64,000 nt of DNA from Pseudoips prasinana (lineage: Eukaryota; Arthropoda; Insecta; Lepidoptera; Nolidae), in contig OX621264.1 in NCBI GenBank assembly GCA_951640165.1, positions 5,027,001-5,091,000 of the forward strand, written 5' to 3'. Position 1 is the first letter of the stretch. Each line of letters starts with the position of its first letter. Made by a program: the position numbers and the translations under genes. This document shows positions 1 through 10,200 of the stretch, piece by piece. The notes beneath the pieces were generated by a model. The model did not search any database and had not been told where the DNA came from. It worked only from the letters and a program-made list of their open reading frames with translations.

Positions 1-168
1 TATTTATTTAAGGATATTAAAAATATATGTGACGAAACAGACCGCACGGACGGACTAATTCAAAATATTTTGTTGCTTTAATTACTGTGTTTATGTATTA
101 CATTGTGAGCTTGACAAGTACAAGTGTATGTAAATACCCAAGTTCGAATAAATTTAATTATTTAATTA
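1..168. repeat. Left copy of a long-range inverted repeat
   Basis: The first ~168 bases match, in reverse complement, 61317-61494 near the other end of the window, with a few substitutions and one small indel (extra bases near 61400). Shared landmarks include CCGCACGGACGGA and GTGAGCTTGACAAGTAC. The copy is cut by the window edge, so its true length is unknown. No coding capacity or terminal structure is visible. It is probably an untypable dispersed element. Confidence 0.8.
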
Positions 169-600
169 TTTCAAAGGACGTCATCCATTCATCATAACAG
201 CTTCTAATGCTCTGATCTTCGTAACATAGTTCTACGACGTTTTCGATGTACTCATGCGGTCGCACCAAAAGTGCCGAGTGACACAAGCCTGTCATGTTGA
301 TCGGTGGAGGCTTTTGTTCATCAGTGGACGCCACCCATTCATCATAACAGCTTCTTATGCTCTGATCTTCGTAACATAGTTCTACATCGTTTTCGATGTA
401 CTCATGCGGTCGCACCAAAAGTGCCGAGTGACACAGGCTTGTCATGTTGATCGGTGGAGCCTTTGTCCAGGAGTGTACGTCATCCATTGACCATAATAGC
501 TTCGAATACTCTAATCTTCGTAAATTCTAGCTCGTTTGCAATGTACTTATGTGGTGGCACCAAAAGTGCCGAGTGTCACAGGCAAGTCGTGTTGATCGGA
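158..600 (-). repeat. 150-bp (50-codon) tandem repeat with open minus-strand frame
   Basis: Three tandem units begin at about 179, 329 and 479, exactly 150 bp apart. Units 1 and 2 are about 95% alike; unit 3 (479-600) is diverged and partial. Because 150 is a multiple of three, one minus-strand frame (487 to 158) stays open through both good units and gives a twice-repeated 50-residue module with INMT, CHSALLVRPHEYIEN and CYEDQSIRSCYDEW. In unit 3 the same frame is broken by stops. I do not recognise the module. It may be a fragment of a repeat-containing gene or a mobile-element protein; an expressed gene is not shown. Confidence 0.7.
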
Positions 601-895
601 ATAAGATGCAAACGAGTTCAAAAGTTTCCTCCAGACGCGATAAAAACAAATGCATACAAAATTAAGATAAATGATACGAGAATTTTCACACTTCCATATA
701 AGGTCCAAATAATGTATGTATGTATGTGTCTAGTCTGCTTATGTCATAATGTCATCTTGACATATCGCTAAGTTTATAGGACTAGCTGTATCCTGCGCGC
801 GTGTTGCTACGGGAATATTATGAAAGTCACTGGAATGATAGTGTCGGAAGATTGGTCGTACCAATTGATTGTCTCTTTTAAGAAACATCTAAGAA
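601..895. other. No recognised feature
   Basis: A mixed AT-rich stretch with a short run of ATGT repeats near 714-726. No convincing ORF, SINE head or inverted repeat was seen. Confidence 0.5.
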
Positions 896-1560
896 CCACT
901 GCCCATACGATAATTAAGTAAGTATCGTATGGGGAGTGGTTATCCTAGTGTCAGAGTTGTTCAAGCCGCCCATTAGGCCTCTGACATGGCTTAACGACTG
1001 TTGTCTAATGACTACAACCGAGACCGACACTGTACCTTCCCACTGAAGCACGGAGACGCTCAGAAATTAAACTCGCGGTCACCTATCTATGGACTGACCG
1101 CGAGCCCAGTTGTTTAACCTCGCCAATCACTTACGGACTGTTAAGACCATTTGGTTAATACCTTTACGCCTCTCGCTTAATGGATCCAACCGGCACCAAC
1201 ATGCATTTGACTAAAGTCTTAACGCTTGTTGCCTAATGATGGCCCAAAACGGCACCGACAGCTTTACCTGCCCTCCGAAGCACGGAGACGCTCACACATT
1301 AAACCTCTGGCGGTCACCTATCTATGGACTGACCGCGGGCCTAGTTGCTTAACCTCGCCAATAACTTACAGACCGATTGGAATATTTAGCTAATGGCTTG
1401 AAGCCTGTCTCCTAATGGCTCCAACCGGTACCGACAGCTTTACCGGAGACGCTCAGAAATTAAACCTATGCCGGTCACCCATCTATGGACTGACCGCGGG
1501 CCTAGTTGCTTAACCTCGCCAATCACAGACCGGTGAGAGCATTTGTCTATGAGCGTCTAG
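896..1560 (+). repeat. Rep-D: ~190-bp satellite-like units, three copies
   Basis: Three imperfect units share CACGGAGACGCTCA, a GGTCACCTATCTATGGACTG segment and CTTAACCTCGCCAAT, starting near 1047, 1277 and 1442 with uneven spacing. A 17-bp inverted repeat with one mismatch (896-912 / 923-939, around CCCATACGATA) marks the left side. A diverged single unit lies in reverse at 51084-51235, and the GTGTCAGAGTTGTTCAAGCC start recurs at 21039. It is a local amplification of a dispersed repeat and is non-coding. Confidence 0.65.
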
Positions 1561-1711
1561 CCTAAACAAAAAGAGTTGGAATATTAAATATGCACCTGAA
1601 TGCAGACTTGACGGCCGTCACTGAAGCGTCAAACACACAAAATGGCCGCGACTTTCACCGACTTTCTCTCATTGTATGTCGCAATCATTTATGCTCTATC
1701 TAGTGAGTGAA

Positions 1712-2032
1712 ATATAATGTCCTCCTAGCCGAATTTCGGCGAGAGCGGCCAGTCTCAACAGAGATTAGCCATCTGCGCGGGACATATTATAGTGCTCAAG
1801 TGTGCGCGCAAACACAGGAGCACTTTCTATTCCATTTCTCTCGTGATCCGATGGGACGACTAGCGACACGACCGGAAAGAGGTCAGGTATAGGACCGACG
1901 GCTTTACGTGCTCTCCGAGGCACGGGGGTGTAATACCGCCAACTCCCAGACTTCGGGCTGATACTGCGAAATTTCATTTTACGGAAAAATCCCAAAATCA
2001 CTTTACGGCCCCACCCGGGATTTGAACCGTCG
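1712..2032 (-). repeat. SINE-C copy (body and tRNA-like head)
   Basis: In reverse complement this gives a tRNA-like head with a B-box-like segment (GGTTCAAATCCCGG at about 2030), then the SINE-C body (GGTGTTACACCCC, CGGTCGTGTCGCTAGTCG, CTATAATATGTCCCGCGCAG) and the terminal AGGAGGACAT. The best full copies are at 14285-14640 and 38245-38800. The body carries small indels. Confidence 0.75.
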
Positions 2033-2094
2033 CAATTTTAATAGTTACTTAGGCAATCTCATTACAACAAACTGCCCAATGACATCAGACAGCT

Positions 2095-2605
2095 GTCAAT
2101 AAATCAGTTTAAAACAATATTGTGTAGAAGGGCATATTTTAAACAACACTGTGTAGGTGGGCATATACTAAACACTATGTATGGGACTAATAGCTTGGGA
2201 ATGAGTAGCTTTAAGTCTACACAATTAAATGAGATGTTGTATTATGTGCAAATATTATTTATTAATCAGTTATAGGTCATATTTTAAAATTCTAGACTAT
2301 ACGACAGACGACTAAATTGCTTGGCAATGAGTAGCTTTTTTAAGTCTACACAGGTAAATAAGAAGTTGTAATTAGGTGCAAAGATCATTAATCAATTAAA
2401 CATTGTGTAGCAGAGCATATTATAAAATATCTAACTATGTTTACGACTGAATTGCTAAGGGATTAGTAGCTTTTAAGTCTACACAATTAGATGAGAAGTT
2501 GTAATATGTGCAAAGATTTTAACAGTTTAAAACAACATTGTGTCGCAGGGCATATTTAAGAATTTCTTTTACGACCGAATTGCTTTGGAATAAGTAGCTT
2601 CACAC
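2095..2605 (+). repeat. ~130-bp tandem array derived from a LINE 3' tail
   Basis: About four diverged units share GTGTAG-AGGGCATATT, a GAATTGCTTGGGAATGAGTA-like block and AAGTCTACACA. The AAGTCTACACA blocks recur near 2212, 2339, 2475 and 2600. The same ATTGTGTAGCAGGGCATATT text appears singly in LINE tails at 8780, 11600 and (reverse) 37840, so the array looks like local amplification of that tail. It lies between a minus-strand and a plus-strand SINE-C copy. Confidence 0.65.
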
Positions 2606-2639
2606 CTGTACATTGGCCAAAACGTGATTATGGAAATTG

Positions 2640-2872
2640 TCCCAAAAAAGAAATTTCACAGTATCACCCCGAAGTCTAGGAGTTAGCGGCTACACCCCCG
2701 TGTATCGGAGAGCACGTAAAACCGTCGCTTCTATACCGGACCTCTTTCCGGGCGTGTTGCTAGTCGTCCCCTCGGATCATGAGAGTGATGGATAGAGAGT
2801 GCCCCTGTTTCGCACGTGTGCATTATATATGCCCTCGAAATTCGCCCTGGAGGACAATATTATTAATATAAG
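2640..2872 (+). repeat. SINE-C body, head missing
   Basis: The body runs from the CACAGTATCACCCCGAAGTC region through GGAGAGCACGTAAAACCGTC, CTCTTTCCGGGCGTGTTGCT and GGATCATGAGAGTGATGG to a GGAGGACAATATTATT end. It is the same family as 1712-2032 in the opposite orientation. No box B is visible upstream, so it is 5' truncated. Confidence 0.7.
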
Positions 2873-3069
2873 TATGACTTGTTTACAAATATGGAATGCA
2901 TACGCCTGAGTAATGAGTGAGTGCGTCGCGCCAACTCCAATGATTTATCTTTCGTTATCAGACGACCTTAGATCGCAAATCACCACTTGACCAAACTCGT
3001 CTATTGTGACCAAACGATGTGATTGACCTAACTACAACCGGTTTCTATTAATCACTCTGACATAATCTA

Positions 3070-3660
3070 ATCGTGTTTCCGAACTTGCGAAGCCGAACGC
3101 GGCCGAGCTCTCCCGACCGCCTCACGGAAACTGCCGACCGTTGACAGTTCGTCACTCGTCAGCGGCACACTTGTCCTATGTACTTTACATAGGTGCAGTA
3201 CGCGGCGCCGGTAACTAGCAAACTAGCTCCGTGCATTCAAATTTGGAATCAGCGAATCGCTCTATTATATACGGTCTTTTTTTTACTATCGATTCTCGAT
3301 GTTTACGCGTAATTATTAGTGCTATAGACGTCGAGTGCATCGCACGCCGCGATGGTCGATCGGGACTTGTCAGTTTTCCACTCGGATTTTCTTCTACACG
3401 TGTGTTAGTTTACGTGTTAGCTCAGTACTCATGTCAATGACTCTTCATGACACACATTCTGTTTGACGGCTACGCGGTTTCTTGCGGACGTTTTTATGTA
3501 TTGTCTAATATATTATATATATTGTTTTATACTCGTTCGCGTTATCATTGTTTCTTGTGCAGTGTTTGGTTTCGTTATCAGTGTATCTCGATAACGCTTC
3601 AAGGCGACGCGCCGTCGTGGTTCGCGACTTGACAATTGTGTGAATTGTGTTTTTGTTTAG
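3070..3660 (+). promoter_or_regulatory. CpG-rich unique block upstream of Chip/Ldb
   Basis: This block is visibly richer in CG dinucleotides than its surroundings (for example CCGAACGCGGCCGAG at ~3090) and matches no repeat elsewhere in the window. Short ORFs here (3231-3440, 3447-3632) have no recognisable product. It could be a distal promoter or an untranslated first exon of the gene downstream. That is inference from base composition and position only. Confidence 0.3.
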
Positions 3661-4600
3661 CGTTTACAACGTGTTTTTGCTGTAATTGTTTTTAATGAAA
3701 CCGTCCTTGTTAGTTTTAATAGAGTTTGCATTGAATAAATTTACGAAAAGCTAGTTGTAAAATTTGAAGCCGGTAGTAAAAATATAAGTTTATTTGTATT
3801 AAAAATATTGGGTATTATTGCAATCGGTGCCGGGATTAGATAAAAAAAATAAGTGGCATATAAGTAGAATCGTTCCAATTACCCGTAATTAGAATCATTC
3901 AAACCAATTCTCATTCACGAATATTTGCAAATATTAGCACACGTCACACTGACATGACGATGACGTTCCCCGCGCCATTTTCGAATATCATCATTTTCCA
4001 AACAATCGGAGATGCGCGCGTTTCATGGACACGTCTGCATTTTATTTATAGACACGAATGTTTGATTTGTACAGCGACGTAGTTTACCTACATATCTACC
4101 GTCGCGGAATGTACATTATATACCATCTTGCACTATGTACTGCGGATACAACAATATACGTGGTGTCTGTGTGCGTGCCAACGTAATGAGCGGTTCTATG
4201 TGCTAAGAAACAGTAAAAAGTATGGCGCGAACGCTATGAGCGGCAACGTCGCGTGCGATCAGCCTTGCCGCGGTGAAAACAATGCTCTTTTATTCTTTAA
4301 TTTTTCTTGAATATATTATTCCATGCGGGGACTGAATTATTCTGAACTCATGAATAATGTTTGCTTAATTAGCCTCATTTTCCACTAAGAATTCCGCTTT
4401 TCAGAGTTCAACAAGTACGCGACCGCAATACTCGGTACAGTGCACTCAATTATGAAAATTCAATACACACATTCTTGTTTAAAAATCAATACATATTCCA
4501 TCAACCGGAACTACGTAACACTGTTTTGACACGAAAATTTCCAATCCACATTCCAAACGAAAAAATAATCAATATATCAATGATAAAAAAACAAACAAAG
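3661..4600. other. Unique AT-rich upstream sequence
   Basis: Mostly AT-rich sequence without recognised repeats. Short purine/pyrimidine runs and isolated CG-rich patches (around 3955-4020 and 4180-4270) are visible. No ORF here looks like a protein I recognise. Confidence 0.4.
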
Positions 4601-4784
4601 CCAACGAAAATAGCCGATGGGATGAAAAAAAATAGTAACCGATGTTGACCTTTTCGAGCGCGTCTCGCTAGTAGCATGGCCAGCTGACGCGACGTTGCCG
4701 CACTTCCTGCCGTGGCCTGAACCGATCACGCTTATCGCCTCTACATCGACGTATCAAGAGCCATATTTGCGTGGCAAGTTTAAG

Positions 4785-4794
4785 TATATAAAGG
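4785..4794 (+). promoter_or_regulatory. Candidate TATA box for Chip/Ldb
   Basis: TATATAAAGG is a textbook TATA element. It lies 455-464 bases upstream of the chosen start codon in the unique region before exon 1, with CG-rich sequence on both sides. A start site about 30 bases downstream (near 4815) would give a leader of roughly 430 nt if unspliced. No clear arthropod initiator sits at that spacing; a TCAGTC occurs further on at about 4852. Confidence 0.45.
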
Positions 4795-4814
4795 ATTTAG
4801 GACGTTTTACGGTG

Positions 4815-5248
4815 CCGTGACACTTCCCGCGCGAAAAATTCGAAATGCTTTATCAGTCGTAGTTTGTGATGCGCGCCGCGTAGTAAATTCACGGACGTTT
4901 TTACTTAGAATACCACATTTTTTATTTTTTAAATGTTTATCCGTTTTTAGATGTGAAACTTAGACTTAGTTATAAATGTGTTACAAAAACCAAAGTGCCC
5001 AAAGTTTATTAGTGTGTTTACAAGATCATATTTATTAGAGAAATATATTAGTGTTATAGTTTTGAATTTGGAACAGTGCTCGAACAAAAGACAATAGCAA
5101 AGAGTATTGAAGTTTAAAAACAAAAAGTATTGCAGTTTAAAAAAAGACTCCGAGCAATTATTCCTCCGAGTACCAGGAGTATATAAGTGTCGAAGTGGTT
5201 CCGTAACTAAGCTCAAAGCGAAGATGAGCCGGTGACAAAGTGGCCTAC
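4815..5248 (+). other. Presumed 5' leader with several short uORFs
   Basis: If transcription starts near the TATA box, this leader has several upstream ATGs, each closed quickly: 4845 (five codons), 4869 (four codons), 4934 and 5224 (ATG AGC CGG TGA). The last ends 13 nt before the main start at 5249. Leader extent and splicing are not proven by the sequence. Confidence 0.4.
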
Positions 5249-5403
5249 ATGCCGGTGGCGCTGGGCTCGCTCGGCGGCGAGGGCGAGTACCGCGAGTACC
5301 ACCACCTCTCGCCACACCACTCGCTGCCCCATCTGCAGTACCATGAGTACGCGCCGCCGCCGCCGGCGCCCATCTACCACCCCATACCGGAGCCCTACTT
5401 TAG
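5249..5403 (+). CDS. Chi: Chip/Ldb coding exon 1 (aa 1-51, phase 2 end)
   Basis: Begins MPVALGSLGG and ends PIPEPYF plus two bases of an Arg codon. The donor is AG|GTAACC at 5404. The segment is rich in His, Tyr and Pro (PPPPAPIYHPIPEPYF), matching the position of the variable N-terminus before the conserved R-H-x-P-Y of Ldb proteins. Codon usage is strongly GC3-biased against an AT-rich neighbourhood. Confidence 0.88.
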
Positions 5404-7241
5404 GTAACCATCTCTACTATGACAGTTTAACACGCTTTTCTTTTTTTTTCATATGTTTTTATAACCACAGACACAAAAAAAAATGGAATGCACTATTCCT
5501 TCTTTATTTTTTTTCTTTAAGTAATGTTTAATTTTTAGTGTACACTAGCCGTGCCCCGCGGTTTTACCCGTGTTAAACTTTATAAATTACAGCCCATGTG
5601 TTAATCCAGGGTGTCAGCTAACTCCATACCAAATTTTATTAAAATCGCTCCAGCCGTTTAGCCGTGAAGAAGTAACTACAAACTTTCGCCTTTATAATAT
5701 TACTGTGATTATGACACGAAAGAAGCGTTTTAATCCCTTAATCAACTTTATTCTGATTTTTTTTAATTTAATAATAATGTCGTCTAGGTCGATTTCGGCC
5801 AAGGTGCCCAGTCTCAATAGCGACTAGCTATCAGACATATTATAGTGAGTAAACGCAGAGGCACTTTCTATTGCATCACTCTCATGATCCGTTGGGTCGG
5901 CTAGCGACACGACTGGGAAGAGGTCAAGATTAAGTCCGACAGTTTCACGTGCACATGCGTTGCGGTATCACTGAGGCGTGATACCGCAAGGTCCCATGAG
6001 TATCTGCAATACTGAGAGATTAATTTGCAGACTACCGCTATGTCAACAAGACAGTTTCAACAGGCTGGCTGAGGAGTTGACGTTCAAACGCAAAATTTAG
6101 ATACTTTATGTCATTGACCTATATGTATTCTAGTAGACGCGCAATCCCATATTGAGAATTTGCTCACTGAGTTGCAGCGCCGGTGCTGCAACTCAGTGAG
6201 CAATTTTGGCCGCCGCGCCCACGCCCCTCACCTCGCGCACAGCCGGACTGGGACCGAGTCTTAATTCGAAACAGTGTGTCTAGTTATACATATAAGTCAA
6301 TGCTTTATGATGAGGAGTATCCGAATCACTCCCATGTATGTTCGACGATTTTGCGTCTTTTTGATACTTTGAAAATTTAGGAGTTCAAACGATAATTTTG
6401 CACTTTCCAATAGATTCTAACCATACTTTTTAGGGTGTTAGGTTAAACTATGCTAATTAGTTATCATATCCCAAAAAATCAGAACCAGAAATGTTCAACA
6501 GAACGAGAAAAAGTCGAAAACTGATGTTAGGTGAAATTTACTAAAAAAATTCCATCTCATAAACTACGCAAAATCGTAGAACAACATGGGGGGGGGGGGG
6601 GGGGGGGTAATTCGGACACTCCTCATCATAAAGTATCTAAATTTTGCGTTTAAACGTCAACTCCTCGGCCGGGCTGTATAAAATGTAGGTTAACTCTTTA
6701 TTTCTTATCGTTTTATAGTTTAAGAGGTTTTAGTTCATGGGCCTTTTGAGCTTTCTTCTTATCGTGACGAAGACAGTGTTACCATACATAGACTCACGCC
6801 TGTTTCCCAGAGAGGTAGGCAGAGACAACGGATTTCCATTTGCCACGATCTTTGCACACCTCTTTCGCCTCGTTTACTGCAATTATATTCTTCATACATG
6901 CTCGCCGGTTTAGGGTACTTCTGATCTGGCCTTTCTTGAGTCTCCGATTTGGTCAGAGAATGTTCTACGAGGTCTTCCTCTTGTCACCACAGATGGCAAA
7001 TGAAATATCCCATCTAAGCGTCATACTGGACCTTGGGTCATAAGAGGCAGTATGGTATTGTAGAAGACTCGCAGCAGCAAGAGGTACTCTGTAAAGGGAT
7101 CTAGGGAGAGACCTTCACAATAATAACATACGTATTAAACACCAATCAATTATTTTGTTGAAAAAATAATAAAACTATATTTCACAAAGTATTCTTTAGC
7201 ACTCCATTTTGATAACTATTGACAAACATCACTCCAACGTC

Positions 7242-7280
<39 letters not shown>

Positions 7281-10200
7281 CGTATGTCACAGCCATTTTT
7301 TTCCGAAACTTTAAGAGCTGTACTGTTGAAACTTGGTAAGTAGATGTATTCTGTGAACCGCATTAAGATTTTTACACAAAAATAGAAAAATAATAATAAT
7401 TTTAAGGATTCCCCGTACTTAGAACTGAAACTCAAAATTTTTTTTTTCATCGTACCCATATATGGGGGGTATCTATGGATAGGTCTTCAAAAATGATATT
7501 GAGGTTCCTAATATCATTTTTTTCTAAACTGAATAGTTTGCGCGAGAGACACTTACAAAGTGGAAAAATGAGTGTTCCCCCCCTGTAACTTCTAAAATAA
7601 GAGAATGATAAAACTAAAAAAAATATATGATGTACATTACCATGTAAACTTACAACGAAAATTAGTTTGAACGAGATCTAATTAGTAGTTTTTTTTTAAT
7701 ACGTCATAAACCTTAACCGCAATTTACCTTTCACTAAATACTTGCTGCTACGGAACCCTTCATGTGCGAGTCCGACTAGCACTTGGCCGGTTTTTTATTT
7801 AATTCGAATTCTATTCTAACTTTAAAAGCTATGTCCAGCTATTTTAATAAAATGACCAGAGTTAGCTATCTTCTCAAAAGAGGTTATAGAATTATAGGAG
7901 GGTAGGTAATATCATTACATCACCCCCTCTCCAACCGCCTCGCTCTTTAGCCGCCTCGTTAGTCTAAGGTAGAGTCTACAACTGCTGATAATGTGGTCCC
8001 GTATTCGAATCCCAAGACGGAGCTAGAAAAAAAATGATATTGAGGTTCCTAATATAATTTTTTTCTAAACTGAATAGTTTACGCGAGAGACACTTACAAA
8101 GTGGAAAAATGAGTGTTCCCCCCCTGTAACTTCTAAAATAAGAGAATGATAAAACTAAAAAAAATATATGATGTATATTACCATGTAAACTAACAACGAA
8201 AATTAGTTTGAACGAGATCTAATAAGTAGTTTTTTTTAATACGTCATAAACCTTAACCGCAATTTACCTTTCATTTAATCAACTAAAATACTTGCTGCTA
8301 CGGAACCCTTCATGTGCGAGTCCGACTCGCACTTGGCCGGTTTTTTATTTAATTCGAATTCTATTCTAACTTTAAAAGCTATGTCCAGCTATTTTAATAA
8401 AATGACCAGAGTTAGCTATCTTCTTCAAAGAGGTTTTATTCTATAGGAGGGTAGGTAATATCATTACATCACCCCCTCTCCAACCGCCTCGCTCTTTAGC
8501 CGCCTCGTTAGTCTAAGGTAAAGTCTACAACTGCTGATAATGTGGTCCCGTATTCGAATCCCAAGACGGAGCTAGAAAAAAAAAATATTTGGAATTTTCT
8601 GGTAAGAAAACTTTCCTAGTGTCATCCCGGAGTCTGGAAGTTGGCGGTGTTACACGAGGCCTCGGAGAACTTATATAGCCGTCTGTACTGACCCTGACCT
8701 CTTTCCGATCGTGCCAGGTAGTGCTCCCGGCGAATGATGAGAATTGTCTACGAATAAGTTTCAAAGAATTATTAAAGCTAAATTGTGTAGCAGGGCATAT
8801 TACAAAATTTCTGATGATTTAAGTGATAAAAGTGCTTGGGATTGAGTTGTTCTGAGTCAACGCACATGATTGTAATTAATCTTAAGTATATTTTATTTTA
8901 AAAAAGGATTCCTACTGAGTTTTCTGGCAGTGTTTCTCAGTAGCTGCCACGTCATGCACTACACGGTAGGGTAAAAAAATATGACGATTCCACATAAATG
9001 TAAAATTTTTACGGAATAAAGAATTTTTGACTTGACTTAAATAACTCGTAGATGGTAGATTTTTTCCTACTTACTTGACACTTATCGTCATATTTTGGAC
9101 AATTCACACAGTATCTTTATTAATTGTAGCATATGTGTTATTCTGATGTATGATACATATAATAAAATCTTAGGAAAGGCAAAACTGTACATTGAATATT
9201 TATTAAAAAGGTAAAAAATTAATGTAAATTTTTTACGGAATAAATGATTTTTGACTTGACTTGACTTGATGAGAGTGGTTGAATAGAAAGTACACCTGTT
9301 TGCACAACATCACGTGTCACCACGTCAAAGGAGGTGCCCTTTGGCGCGAGTTATTTAGTTTGGAGTCTCACTCTGGTGAAGCAATGAAATTCTCATAGGC
9401 TAACTGTAAACAAGTTAAGGGGAGCTTGTACTATGGAAACCAGATAACGGATTTCATATACTACTTTTCTTTTGTATATAATAATAATAATATCTAGGGA
9501 CATTGTCACACAGATCATCCAAGCCCCAAAGTAAGCAAAGCTTGTACTATGGGTACCAGGCGACGATATACATACTTATATAGATAGATAAATACTTAAA
9601 TACATAGAAAACATCCATGACTCAGAAACAAATATTCGTGCTCATCACACAAATATTTGCGCTTACCGGGATTCGAACCCAAATAAAATACATACTTATA
9701 TAGATAATTACACCCAGACTCGGGACAAACAGACACGTTCATGCACGCAAATATCTGTCCTGGGTGGGAATCGAACCTACGACTTGTGGCGTGCAAAGCA
9801 AGCTTTTACCAACCAACGAACAGTCTAGTCGAAAATCTGTCATTACATTACCCCATTGGGTAAATGGACTTAGAATAACAATTTACCTACGCTTCAAGAG
9901 CTAATCATGAATATTAGGCTACTGTATGAATGAGTATATTTCCTCTTGACTTTTGGCTAGCTTCATTATTTGGGTTAAGAGTGTCACTGCCCTCCATTCG
10001 CTCTTACCGAGTTTGTGCTCAATACCCATTTTTAGAGTTCCGTACCCAAAGGGTAAAACAGGACCCTAGCTGTCTATCCGTCCGTCTGTCACCAGGGGCC
10101 TATTTAATAGAGCTGACAATTCGACAAGTCCGTCATATGTCAAAAAGTTACAATTCGACAATGTTTTTGATAATAAAAATTACAGGTGAAAAAATTGTCA

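Noticed and set aside
3231..3632. Two ~60-70-codon ORFs upstream of Chip/Ldb
   Set aside because: Short, without recognisable features and in CpG-rich possible promoter sequence; likely chance frames.
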